Shown here piece after piece: positions 42,230 through 50,459 of a DNA stretch of 64,000 bases. The notes under the pieces are model-generated. The model ran no database searches. It was not told the origin of the DNA and worked only from the letters and a program-made list of their open reading frames with translations. This stretch comes from Pseudomonadota bacterium. GTDB lineage: Bacteria > Pseudomonadota > Alphaproteobacteria > Sphingomonadales > Sphingomonadaceae. Made by a program: the position numbers and the translations under genes. The stretch covers positions 79,095 through 143,094 of the forward strand of contig JAKPAG010000128.1 in the NCBI GenBank assembly GCA_029779535.1. Direction: 5' to 3'. Positions within the stretch are counted from its first letter, which is position 1. Each line of letters opens with the position of its first letter.

Positions 42230-44059
42230 CTAACCCCGTTTCCTCGCGGCTTCCTTGGCCGCCTTGCGCGCCGCCGCTTCGGCCTCCTTGCGCGCCTGGT
42301 AGGTATCGTAACGCGGCTTGAGACTCTGCTCGACTTCGGCAACGGTAATCACCCGGTCGCGCTGCGCGGCCAGGTCCGCCGGCAGCGCCTGGCTATCGAC
42401 CAGCCGCACCCGGAACTGGGATTCAAAGCCCGAATCGGTGGTGGTGCCGCCGCCGCCGTAGTAGCCATACATCGTGGTGGTACGGGCAATCGTCCGGTCC
42501 GACAGGATCACGAAGGCATCCTTGCCTTCCTGCCGGGCATAGTTGGCGATCGCCAGCAGGCCCATTTCCTCGACCAGGCTGCGGCTACCGACCAGGCTTT
42601 CATAGCGCACGGTGCGCACTTCCCCGTCGCCTTCCTTGCTTTGCGAATAGCCCGAACCGTCGCTGAACAACCACTTGCTGGCGGTAGAGGCCAGTTTCGG
42701 GATCTGGTCGAGCGTTTCGATCCGGGGCAGCCGTGCGCCCAGCTCGCGTGGCTGCAACCGGATCACGTCGCCCAGCACCCGCTGGAGCAGATCGGCCGCC
42801 AACAGCTTCGCATCGGCGCCTTCCGGCCCGCTGTGGGTCTTGCCAAAGTGATCCAGCTGTTCAACCACGCCCGGCACCAGGTCGCCCTTATGCTTGAACT
42901 GGCCCAGCTGCTTGATCAGGTCCGGCAGGCTGGCTTCCACCAAGGTGCGGCGCTGCACGGTCAGTCGGCTCCATTCGTCAACCATCTCGCCCAGATCGGC
43001 GGCATCGATCTTCCGCTGTTCATAGGCCTTGAGCTGGCTGCGTGAAGGCTTGCGGGTCTGGTCGGTGATCAGCGCAAGGTCAGGCCCGACATATTCGCCG
43101 ATCGCCTGGCGCGCGGCGGCGAAGTGAGCCTTGGCCTTGTCCTCATCGCCCAGTGCCGAGGCGACATAGGCCTTGATGCAATCATAGCGCAGCCGTTCGG
43201 CCAGCTCATCCTTGGCTCCGCTGTCGCCGCGCAGGGTCCACCCGCCGCTGAGCCGCGGATCGACCAGCGACATGCGCTCTGCCGCCGCGCTCGACTTCGC
43301 GTGTTCGCCCTGCATCAGGTACAGGAACACCAGGAACCGGGTGACGTCGGGGTCGATCCGCTCGCGCTGCTCCAGGCGCCGGGCCAGCGCGGCCAGATCG
43401 CCGGTAAAGGTTCCTTCCAAGGCATCGGCGGCCGCCACAACGCTCATCGACCAGGGCCGCGCGGTGCGGATTTCATCCACGATCTTCAGCGCCTTGTCGC
43501 GTTCCCCCAGGCCGTTGTGCGCATAGGCGCGCAGCATCAGGTTGCCGATTCGGCCCGAGGTATCCCACAACGGATCTGGCCGTTCGGCGGCCAACGCATC
43601 GCCCGCATCCAGCGTGGCCAGCGCGTCCTTTTGCCCGCCCGGCAGGTTGAGCAAGGCAAGCGCGCGGTGCTGCAACAATTCGTCCCGGCGCAGCCAGGTC
43701 TGCGACGGGTCAAATGGCTGGCCCAGCAGGCGGTTGCAGGCATCGAACTTGTTCTGGACCATCCAGTCCTTGAGCTCGCCCGCGTTCCTGCAGATCGGCA
43801 GGTCAGCGAAGATCGCGTTGCGACGCGCCTTGTCCGCCTTGGGATCGACGGGGCCGGACGGCGCCGGGGCGGGTTGCGGAATCGGTCCGCGATCAACCTG
43901 CCTGGGGACAGGCGGAGCCGGCGGCGCCGCAATGATCGGGGGCGGCGGCGCTGGCGGCGGAACCAGCTTGACCACCGGCGGCTTGGCCGGCGCTGCCTGA
44001 ACGACAGTTACCGGCAGCAACGCCGCCGCAACACCCAGAACCCGATACCTGCGCGCCAT
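42230..44059 (-). CDS. Secreted repeat-rich protein of unknown function
   Basis: A 609-residue protein with an N-terminal signal peptide (cleavage near VQAAP), then a proline-rich stretch (about 25-70) and a long helical region that looks like degenerate TPR repeats ('LRAYAHNGLGERDKALKIVDEIR'). The C-terminal part holds a glycine-rich 'YGYYGGGG' and a charged, Lys/Arg/Ala-rich tail. No enzyme signature is visible. It is divergent from the Sel1-repeat gene and both share a signal peptide plus Pro-rich linker. Confidence 0.65.
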   Translation of the reverse strand: MARRYRVLGVAAALLPVTVVQAAPAKPPVVKLVPPPAPPPPIIAAPPAPPVPRQVDRGPIPQPAPAPSGPVDPKADKARRNAIFADLPICRNAGELKDWMVQNKFDACNRLLGQPFDPSQTWLRRDELLQHRALALLNLPGGQKDALATLDAGDALAAERPDPLWDTSGRIGNLMLRAYAHNGLGERDKALKIVDEIRTARPWSMSVVAAADALEGTFTGDLAALARRLEQRERIDPDVTRFLVFLYLMQGEHAKSSAAAERMSLVDPRLSGGWTLRGDSGAKDELAERLRYDCIKAYVASALGDEDKAKAHFAAARQAIGEYVGPDLALITDQTRKPSRSQLKAYEQRKIDAADLGEMVDEWSRLTVQRRTLVEASLPDLIKQLGQFKHKGDLVPGVVEQLDHFGKTHSGPEGADAKLLAADLLQRVLGDVIRLQPRELGARLPRIETLDQIPKLASTASKWLFSDGSGYSQSKEGDGEVRTVRYESLVGSRSLVEEMGLLAIANYARQEGKDAFVILSDRTIARTTTMYGYYGGGGTTTDSGFESQFRVRLVDSQALPADLAAQRDRVITVAEVEQSLKPRYDTYQARKEAEAAARKAAKEAARKRG

Positions 44060-44109
44060 CCTACCCCCTGTATCCTGTCATGCCCTGCGTAAAATTTCCC
44101 TCTGCCGCT

Positions 44110-44137
44110 GGCATTTGCGATGGATACTTCAAATGCC
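44110..44137. promoter_or_regulatory. Inverted repeat upstream of the Sel1-repeat gene
   Basis: GGCATTTG (44110-44117) and CAAATGCC (44130-44137) are perfect inverted copies 12 bases apart, in the 120-base gap between the two divergent secreted-protein genes. A regulatory role is possible but unproved. Confidence 0.3.
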
Positions 44138-44179
44138 GGCCGGGGCAAGCTAACGCCAATGCCGAAGGGGGAGAAAATC

Positions 44180-45361
44180 ATGCGACTTGCGAAAAAAAGC
44201 ATATTGGCCCTGCTGGCAGCAGCGCTCTGCAGCGCGGTCCCCGCCGCGCAGGCCGCGCCGCTTCGCCCCATACCGGTGCCCGCGCCCGCCCCGCCGCCAC
44301 CCCCGCCGAGCGGCAAGGGCGCGCCTGCCCCCGAAACGGCATTGCTGCTGTCGCCCGAGGAAGCCGCGAAGCTGGGCGCCGCCGCACTGGAGCGCAAGGA
44401 CCACGTCGAGGCAGCGCGCCTGCTGCCGCGCGGCTGCGATGGCAAGGTGGCCCGCGCCTGTTTCAATCTCGCTGACATGTACCGCAGCGGGCGCGGGCTG
44501 AACCGCGACAGGACGCGGGCGATCGAGCTGTTCACCAAGGCGTGCGAGCTGGGCGAGATGGAAGCCTGCGAGGACCTGTCGGCAATGACGTTGGCTGAGG
44601 CCAAGACCGACGAGGACAAGCGCGCCTCGACCGCGCTGCTGCAGCGCGCCTGCGACGGCAACCGGGGCTCGGCCTGTTCGGACCTCGGCTATCGCCAGGA
44701 GCGCGGCCTCGGCGCCGACAAGGACCCCGGCCTGGCCCGCGCCAACTGGCTCAAGGCCTGCGAGCTCAACTATGGCCTGGGCTGCTCCAACGCCTCGCTC
44801 GCGCTCAGCGCCCCGATCGGCGGCCCGGCCGACGAGGTGCAGGCGCTGGTCCTCGCCCGCAAGGGCTGCGATCTGTCGAACATGGAAGCCTGTGACCGCG
44901 CCGGCCTGCTGATCGAGGAACGCAAGCCCCTCAACCAGCTCAAGGACAAGCGCCCCGATCACACCGAGGCGCGCAACCTTTATGCCGCCGGCTGCTTCAA
45001 GGATCACGGCCGCTCATGCTACGACTATGCGCGGATGCTCGACGAAGGCCGGGGCGGCCCCAAGGACAAGTCGGGCGCGCGTGTCGCCTATGCCACGTCC
45101 TGCAAGCAGGACTATTCCGGAGGCTGCGCCGGGCTGGGCTACATGTTCGAAAACGGACGCGGCGGGCCGGCAGACATCGCCAAGGCGGTCGAATATTACG
45201 ACATGGCCTGCGAGATGCGGGGCGTGTGGGGCTGCAATTCGATGGCCCGGCTCTACAGATCGGGGCTGGGCGTGCCGCTCAACGCGCAGATGAGCCTGGC
45301 CTATACCGCGCGGGCCTGCGAATTCGGCTCGGAATGGGCCTGCCGCCAGTTGGGCCGCTGA
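44180..45361 (+). CDS. Secreted Sel1-repeat protein
   Basis: A 393-residue protein with a signal peptide (1-25, ending AAQAAP), a Pro-rich linker and several Sel1-like repeats with paired cysteines: 'ACFNLADMYRSGRGL', 'ACSDLGYRQERGLG', 'SCYDYARMLDEGRGG', 'GCAGLGYMFENGRGG' and 'GCNSMARLYRSGLG'. The regular C-xxxx-A/G pattern suggests disulfide-stabilised helical repeats in the periplasm. Sel1 proteins are scaffolds for protein interaction. GGGGAG precedes the ATG at 44180. Confidence 0.88.
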   Translation: MRLAKKSILALLAAALCSAVPAAQAAPLRPIPVPAPAPPPPPPSGKGAPAPETALLLSPEEAAKLGAAALERKDHVEAARLLPRGCDGKVARACFNLADMYRSGRGLNRDRTRAIELFTKACELGEMEACEDLSAMTLAEAKTDEDKRASTALLQRACDGNRGSACSDLGYRQERGLGADKDPGLARANWLKACELNYGLGCSNASLALSAPIGGPADEVQALVLARKGCDLSNMEACDRAGLLIEERKPLNQLKDKRPDHTEARNLYAAGCFKDHGRSCYDYARMLDEGRGGPKDKSGARVAYATSCKQDYSGGCAGLGYMFENGRGGPADIAKAVEYYDMACEMRGVWGCNSMARLYRSGLGVPLNAQMSLAYTARACEFGSEWACRQLGR

Positions 45362-45371
45362 CCGGGCTGGA

Positions 45372-45830
45372 TCAGCCCCGCCCGCGATAGCTGGCCACGC
45401 CCTGGTCGGGCACCCACAACCCTTCGGGAGCGGCGCCGCTTTGCCAGAACACGTCGATCGGGATGCCGCCGCGCGGATACCAGTAGCCGCCGATCCGCAG
45501 CCAGCGCGGCTGCATTTCGGTGAACAGGCGCTGGCCGATGCCCACGGTCACGTCCTCGTGAAAGCCGGCATGGTTGCGGAAGCTGCCAAGGAACAGCTTG
45601 AGGCTTTTCGATTCGACGATGGTTTCGCCTGGCGCATAGTCGATCACCAGGTGGGCGAAATCGGGCTGGCCGGTGACCGGGCACAGGCTGGTGAATTCGG
45701 GCACGGCGAACCGGGCCAGATAGAGTGTTCCCGGACGGGGATTGGGGACATAGTCCAGCACGGCCTCGTCCGGCGTTGCGGGAAGCGCGCTGGTCTGCCC
45801 CAGATGCAGGGGATTGAGTGTGACTGCCAT
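45372..45830 (-). CDS. queF: NADPH-dependent 7-cyano-7-deazaguanine reductase
   Basis: A 152-residue unimodular QueF (T-fold). The thioimide-forming cysteine is C50 in 'FTSLCPVTG', D57 follows in 'QPDF', and the family signature ESKSLKLF spans 73-80. It reduces preQ0 to preQ1 in queuosine biosynthesis in the cytoplasm. The start at 45830 gives the typical length; an in-frame ATG at 45893 would add 21 residues. It is convergent with the Sel1 gene. Confidence 0.93.
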   Translation of the reverse strand: MAVTLNPLHLGQTSALPATPDEAVLDYVPNPRPGTLYLARFAVPEFTSLCPVTGQPDFAHLVIDYAPGETIVESKSLKLFLGSFRNHAGFHEDVTVGIGQRLFTEMQPRWLRIGGYWYPRGGIPIDVFWQSGAAPEGLWVPDQGVASYRGRG

Positions 45831-45941
45831 GCAACGCGCCATGCCCTGATCGCAGGCGCGATACAAGTCAGCGGTTGGAAGGCGCGGGTTCACTCCCTAT
45901 TCAGGCCCCGGACCGGCATGGGCCGGGGATGGAACGGGACG

Positions 45942-47132
45942 ATGCCGCGTAACGGAAATACACTTTTCAGGGCTGGGCGAGCGCCGGCATTGGCCGCCGC
46001 GCTGGGCGCGCTGCTGACCGCCGTGCCGCTGGCCGCGCAGGCGAGCGGCGACTATCGCCTGCCGGGCGCCGCGGCATCGCCCGGCAGCCGCGCCGCCGGT
46101 CCGGTCGATCCGACAGATCCGACCATCGGCCTGCCGCGCACGCGGCCCAGCGCCACGCCATCGCCCGCCCCCCCCGCGCCGATAGCCAGCCCGAGTGCCA
46201 CGCCCCGCCCCACTCCTGCGCCGAGCGCCGCCGCCTCGCCCCGTCCTGCTGCGCCGCGTCCGCTTGCAACCAGCCAGGCTAGGCCCGCCGCGACCCAGCC
46301 CGCGCCCACTGCCGTTCCCTCCCCGGATGCCCCGGCCACCTCAGCGCCGATTGCCCCGATTGCGGCACCTCCTTCACCCAGCGCATTGCCCGCCCCCCTG
46401 CCGGCTGCGGAGACCGCACCGCTTGCGTCCGAACCGCTTGACTGGCGTCCCTGGACAGGTGGCGCCGCACTCCTGCTGGCATTGCTGGGCGCACTGGTGT
46501 GGTGGCGGCGGCGCAAGCCTGCCCATCCCGTGGCGGATTTCGAACCGCCGCTGGTGGCCGCGCCCGCCGCGCCTGATGCCCACGCCCCAGCGCAGCCTGC
46601 CGCGCCCATCGCTGCGCCGTCCGAACCGGCCGCCGCCGCGGCTCCCGCCGGCCTTGCCCTGTCGCTGGAAGCGCGGCGGATGACCGCATCGCTGATGGCC
46701 ACCACGCTCAGCTATGCGATCCGCCTGACCAACACCGGCCCGGCCCCGCTCGCGGCCGTGGCGGTGGAAGGCGACCTGGTCTCGGCCCATGCCTCGCTGC
46801 CGGTCGAACGCCAGATCGCCAATGACAGCCACCGCCTCGAACTGCGCCATGCCCACGTCGCCCTGGCGCCCGGGGAAAGCATTGAATTTACTGGTGACAT
46901 GCGCCTGCCGCTGACCGAGATCACGCCAATTCGCGCGGGCGCTGCAGCCTATTTCGTGCCGCTGGTTCGCCTGCGCGTCGAAGCGGAAGGCAGCGCCCCC
47001 CTGCCGCAGGTGCTGGTCCAGACCTTCGTGATCGGCGAACTGCCGGATCAGGACGGCGGGGCGCTGCGGCCGTTCCGGCTCGACCTGGGGCCGCGCACCT
47101 ATTCGCGCATTGGCCAACGCCCCGTCGCCTGA
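45942..47132 (+). CDS. Pro/Ala-rich envelope protein with one membrane helix
   Basis: A 396-residue protein: a signal peptide (about 1-35), a very Pro/Ala-rich low-complexity stretch (about 45-160), a single transmembrane helix near 170-188 followed by 'WWRRRK', a second Ala/Pro-rich stretch, and a C-terminal beta-sandwich-like domain ('ATTLSYAIRLTNTGPAPL', 'LAPGESIEFTGDMRLP'). It looks like a membrane-anchored protein with a CARDB-like domain; the function is unknown. Confidence 0.7.
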   Translation: MPRNGNTLFRAGRAPALAAALGALLTAVPLAAQASGDYRLPGAAASPGSRAAGPVDPTDPTIGLPRTRPSATPSPAPPAPIASPSATPRPTPAPSAAASPRPAAPRPLATSQARPAATQPAPTAVPSPDAPATSAPIAPIAAPPSPSALPAPLPAAETAPLASEPLDWRPWTGGAALLLALLGALVWWRRRKPAHPVADFEPPLVAAPAAPDAHAPAQPAAPIAAPSEPAAAAAPAGLALSLEARRMTASLMATTLSYAIRLTNTGPAPLAAVAVEGDLVSAHASLPVERQIANDSHRLELRHAHVALAPGESIEFTGDMRLPLTEITPIRAGAAAYFVPLVRLRVEAEGSAPLPQVLVQTFVIGELPDQDGGALRPFRLDLGPRTYSRIGQRPVA

Positions 47133-47216
47133 CCGCAAATTCCCGTAAACTCCCCCTCGACGCGCTGCGCGGGCAGGTATACCGTGTTCGCAACTGCAGC
47201 GAAGAGGAGCGCTGCT

Positions 47217-47249
47217 ATGCCGGCGAAGAGCCGCACCTGTCGCAGCTGA
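47217..47249 (+). CDS. Possible 10-codon leader ORF ahead of sseA
   Basis: ATG at 47217 with GAAGAGGAG upstream encodes MPAKSRTCRS and stops at a TGA that overlaps the ribosome site of sseA (TGAGGAGG). A cysteine codon is third from the end. This could couple sseA translation to cysteine supply, but with a single Cys codon it may be chance. Confidence 0.25.
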   Translation: MPAKSRTCRS

Positions 47250-47264
47250 GGAGGAACACGAATC

Positions 47265-48104
47265 ATGGATAGTCTGGTTTCGACCGAGTGGCTGGCCAAC
47301 GAAATGGGCGCCAGCGACCTCAGGATCGTCGATTGCACAAAGCACCTGCCCGGCACCGGGCGCGATCCCAAGGCGGAATACGAAGCCGGCCACATCCCCG
47401 GCGCGGTGTTCATGGACCTGGGCGACCTGACCGACACCAATAACCCAGTTGAAAACATGCTTCCCCCGGCCGAAAAGTTCGCCAGCCGGATGCAAAGCCT
47501 GGGCCTGGGCGATGGCAGCCGCATCGTCCTGTACGATGACAGCGCGGTGAAGACCTCGGCCCGCGCGTGGTTCATGCTCAAGATGTTCGGCGCGCATGAC
47601 GTGGCGATCCTCGATGGCGGCATCGCCAAGTGGAAGGCCGAAGGCCGCCCGCTGACCCAGGGCAAGGAAAGCCTGCGCCACCGCCACTTCACCGCCTGGC
47701 AGGATGACAAGGGCGTGCGGACCAAGGCGCACGTGCTGGCCAACCTGCACAGCAAGGACGAACAGGTGGTCGACGCGCGCGGCGCGGCGCGCTGGTCCGG
47801 CGCCGAAGAGGATCCCCGCCCCGGCATCGCCAGCGGCCATATCCCCGGCTCGTTCAATGTGCCGTTCAACACGCTCTACAACGCCGATGGCACGTTCAAG
47901 GACAAGGCCGGGATCAAGGCCGCGTTCGAACAGGCGGGCGTGGATCTGGCCAAACCGGTCATCACCAGCTGCGGCAGCGGCGTGACCGCCTGCGTGCTGC
48001 TGTTCGGGATGCATCTGCTCGGCAAGCAGGACATGGCGCTGTACGATGGCAGCTGGACCGAATGGGGAGCTGATCCCGACACCCCCAAGGCGGTCAAGGC
48101 CTGA
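47265..48104 (+). CDS. sseA: 3-mercaptopyruvate sulfurtransferase
   Basis: A 279-residue tandem-rhodanese protein. The first domain keeps 'DCTKHLPGTGRDPKAEYEAG' and 'YDDSAVKTSARAW', and the catalytic loop of the second is CGSGVTA with C236, the signature of mercaptopyruvate rather than thiosulfate sulfurtransferases. It moves sulfane sulfur from 3-mercaptopyruvate to thiols or cyanide. A GGAGGAA site precedes the ATG. It is followed by a PLP enzyme of sulfur amino-acid metabolism, which fits the role. Confidence 0.93.
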   Translation: MDSLVSTEWLANEMGASDLRIVDCTKHLPGTGRDPKAEYEAGHIPGAVFMDLGDLTDTNNPVENMLPPAEKFASRMQSLGLGDGSRIVLYDDSAVKTSARAWFMLKMFGAHDVAILDGGIAKWKAEGRPLTQGKESLRHRHFTAWQDDKGVRTKAHVLANLHSKDEQVVDARGAARWSGAEEDPRPGIASGHIPGSFNVPFNTLYNADGTFKDKAGIKAAFEQAGVDLAKPVITSCGSGVTACVLLFGMHLLGKQDMALYDGSWTEWGADPDTPKAVKA

Positions 48105-48114
48105 GCGCAAGCAC

Positions 48115-49326
48115 GTGGCAGGCAGCGCTGACGACGAGCGACTCAGCCCGGCCACGCGGCTGGTGCTGGCCGGCCGCCATGCGGACTGGACCGGAACCCC
48201 CGGCGCGCCCGGCGCGGTGGTCAATCCCGCCGTGTGGCGCGCCAGCACCCACCTCTATCCCGATGTCGCCGCGCTGCACGCCGGCAAGCCGAACGAGGAC
48301 GGCCACTTCTACTATGGCCGCCGCGGCGCGCCGACCCAGTGGGCGCTGGCCGAAGCCCTGACCGCGCTGGAACCCGGCGCGGCGGGCACGGTGCTTTACC
48401 CATCGGGCGTGGCGGCGCTAGCCGGCGCGCTGCTGACCGTGCTGCGCCCCGGCGACGTGCTGCTGATGACCGACAATGCCTATGAGCCGACCCGCAACCT
48501 CGGGCGCGGGCTGCTCAGGGACTTCGGGGTCGAGACGCGCTGGTTCGATCCGCTCGATCCGGCGGCGTTCGAAGCCGCGATCTGCGAGAAGACCCGCGCC
48601 GTGCTGTTGGAAAGCCCCGGTAGCCTGACGATGGAAGTGCAGGACGTGCCCGCCCTGTCCGCGATCGCGCACCGGCATGGCATGGTGGTCGTGCTCGACA
48701 ACACCTGGGCCTCGCCGCTGGGTTTCCGTGCGCTGGAACACGGCGCCGACATCGCAGTGATGAGCCTGACCAAGCACGTTGGCGGCCATTCGGACCTGAT
48801 GATGGGCAGCGCCAGCGCCGGGCCGGACCTGTACCGCAGGCTGCGGCTGCGCAGCCAGCAATTGGGCCAGGTCATCTCGCCCGACGATGCCGCGCTGGCC
48901 CTGCGCGGCCTGCGCACCATGGGCCTGCGGCTGGCGCAGGAAACCTCAAGTGCGCTTGAACTTGCCAAGTGGCTGGAATCGCGCCCCGAAGTGGCGCAGG
49001 TGCTGTGCCCAATGCTGCCCGGATCGCCTGGACATGAGCTGTGGGCGCGCGATTTCTCTGGTGGCTGCGGACTGTTCAGCTTTGTCTTTGCGGGCGGCAG
49101 CGCGGCGCAGTGCGATGCATTTGTCGATGCCTTGCAACTGTTTGGCATAGGTTATTCATGGGGCGGCTTCGAAAGCCTGGTTACTCCGCTGGAACCGGCC
49201 GCGATCCGCACCGCCACGACCTGGCCGAAAGACCACTTTGGCGTGCGCCTGTCGATAGGGCTGGAAGACGTGGCCGATCTGCGCGCCGACATCGAACAGG
49301 CGATGGCCGCCTGGCGGGCGGGATAG
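48115..49326 (+). CDS. metC: Cystathionine beta-lyase (Cys/Met-metabolism PLP enzyme)
   Basis: A 403-residue fold-type I PLP enzyme of the trans-sulfuration family. The PLP lysine is K220 in 'MSLTKHVGGHSD' and D195 in 'LDNTWASPL' binds the pyridine nitrogen. 'YGRRGAPTQWALAEAL' is the form seen in MetC-type beta-lyases rather than MetB. It converts cystathionine to homocysteine, pyruvate and ammonia. GTG at 48115 is the best start, eleven bases after sseA; no strong ribosome site is visible. Confidence 0.9.
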   Translation: MAGSADDERLSPATRLVLAGRHADWTGTPGAPGAVVNPAVWRASTHLYPDVAALHAGKPNEDGHFYYGRRGAPTQWALAEALTALEPGAAGTVLYPSGVAALAGALLTVLRPGDVLLMTDNAYEPTRNLGRGLLRDFGVETRWFDPLDPAAFEAAICEKTRAVLLESPGSLTMEVQDVPALSAIAHRHGMVVVLDNTWASPLGFRALEHGADIAVMSLTKHVGGHSDLMMGSASAGPDLYRRLRLRSQQLGQVISPDDAALALRGLRTMGLRLAQETSSALELAKWLESRPEVAQVLCPMLPGSPGHELWARDFSGGCGLFSFVFAGGSAAQCDAFVDALQLFGIGYSWGGFESLVTPLEPAAIRTATTWPKDHFGVRLSIGLEDVADLRADIEQAMAAWRAG

Positions 49327-49392
49327 CTGGACTAATCCCCCCCCAAGCCATTCTGGCTGGCGCCATGCGGCGGCGATGCCCATTGCGGCAGA

Positions 49393-50166
49393 ATGAGTAC
49401 TACTTCCCCCACGACCGGAAAGGTCTGGCTGGTCGGCGCCGGTCCCGGCGATCCTGACCTGCTGACGCTGCGCGCCGCGCGGCTGGTGATGCAGGCCCGG
49501 CTGATCGTGCATGACGGCCTGGTCGATCCCGCGATCCTGGCGCTCGCCCGCGCCGACGCGCGGCTGATCTCGGTCGCCAAGCGCCGCTCGCGCCACACCA
49601 TGCCGCAGGACGAGATCAACGCGCTGCTGGTGCGCGAGGCGCTGGCCGGGGGCGATGTGGTGCGGCTCAAGGGCGGCGATCCGTTCATTTTTGGTCGCGG
49701 CGGCGAAGAAGCCGAAGCCTGCCGCACCGCTGGCGTTCCGGTGGAAGTGGTCCCCGGCATCAGCGCCGCGATCGGCGGGGCGGCTGCCGCGCTGATGCCG
49801 CTGACCCATCGCCGCGCCGCTTCGGTGGTCAGCTTCGTTGCGGGCCAGTGCAAGGGCCTGTCCGATCAGAACTGGGCGGGCCTCGCCGGCCAGGGCCGCA
49901 CCCTGGTGATCTACATGGGCCTCGCCACAGCCGAGGCGATCACCGAAAAGCTGATCGCCGATGGCCTGTCGCCGGAAATGCCGGTGGCCGTGATCGAGAA
50001 CGCCACCCGTCCGGCCATGCGCGTGCTGCGCGCGCCGCTGGCGGGGCTGGCCGATGTCGTCACCCGCCACAAGGTCAAGAGCCCGGCGGTGATCGTGATC
50101 GGCGAAGTCACCGCAGACAACCAGACCGAACAACTGCGCGCGCTGGCGCTGGAGGCAACCAAGTGA
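49393..50166 (+). CDS. cobA: Uroporphyrinogen-III C-methyltransferase
   Basis: A 257-residue SAM-dependent methyltransferase: 'VWLVGAGPGDPDLLTLRAARL' at the N-terminus, 'RLKGGDPFIFGRGGEEAEA' and 'VPGISAAIGGAAAALMPLTHR' are diagnostic of SUMT. It makes precorrin-2 for siroheme, the cofactor of the sulfite reductase encoded two genes downstream. It lacks the CysG oxidase/chelatase domain, which must be encoded elsewhere. The stop overlaps the GTG of the next gene (GTGA). Confidence 0.95.
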   Translation: MSTTSPTTGKVWLVGAGPGDPDLLTLRAARLVMQARLIVHDGLVDPAILALARADARLISVAKRRSRHTMPQDEINALLVREALAGGDVVRLKGGDPFIFGRGGEEAEACRTAGVPVEVVPGISAAIGGAAAALMPLTHRRAASVVSFVAGQCKGLSDQNWAGLAGQGRTLVIYMGLATAEAITEKLIADGLSPEMPVAVIENATRPAMRVLRAPLAGLADVVTRHKVKSPAVIVIGEVTADNQTEQLRALALEATK

Positions 50167-50459
50167 AGATACTGACCGGCAATGACCTGAAAAGCGGGGC
50201 CGTGACCTGGTGGACCGGGGTCGAATGGTCGCTGCACGTCGAGGACGCGGTGGACGTGGGCGACAATGCCGACACCGTGCTCGCCCGCGAACAGGCCGCG
50301 CGCCGCGTGACCGGGGCTTATGCGATCGACGCTACCCGCGACGCGGCGGGCATTCGCCCCGCGCACATCAAGGAGCGCATCCGCGCCCTTGGCCCGACCG
50401 TCCGTCCCGACCTGACTTTAAAGCCGGCCGATCCCGAAGCTGGCAACTGGGTGATCTGA
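50163..50459 (+). CDS. DUF2849 protein
   Basis: A 98-residue small protein that regularly lies between cobA and the sulfite reductase gene in alphaproteobacteria. 'GAVTWWTGVEWS' and 'AYAIDATRDAAGIRPAHIKERIRALGP' identify the family. Its function is not known; the coupling on both sides (GTGA and TGATG-type overlaps) ties it to sulfite reduction. Confidence 0.85.
   Translation: MKILTGNDLKSGAVTWWTGVEWSLHVEDAVDVGDNADTVLAREQAARRVTGAYAIDATRDAAGIRPAHIKERIRALGPTVRPDLTLKPADPEAGNWVI

Noticed and set aside
45942..46640. Possible frameshifted gene, because of extreme Pro/Ala bias
   Set aside because: One frame stays open from a signal peptide through a membrane helix to a folded C-terminal domain, so the bias is a linker and not a broken gene.
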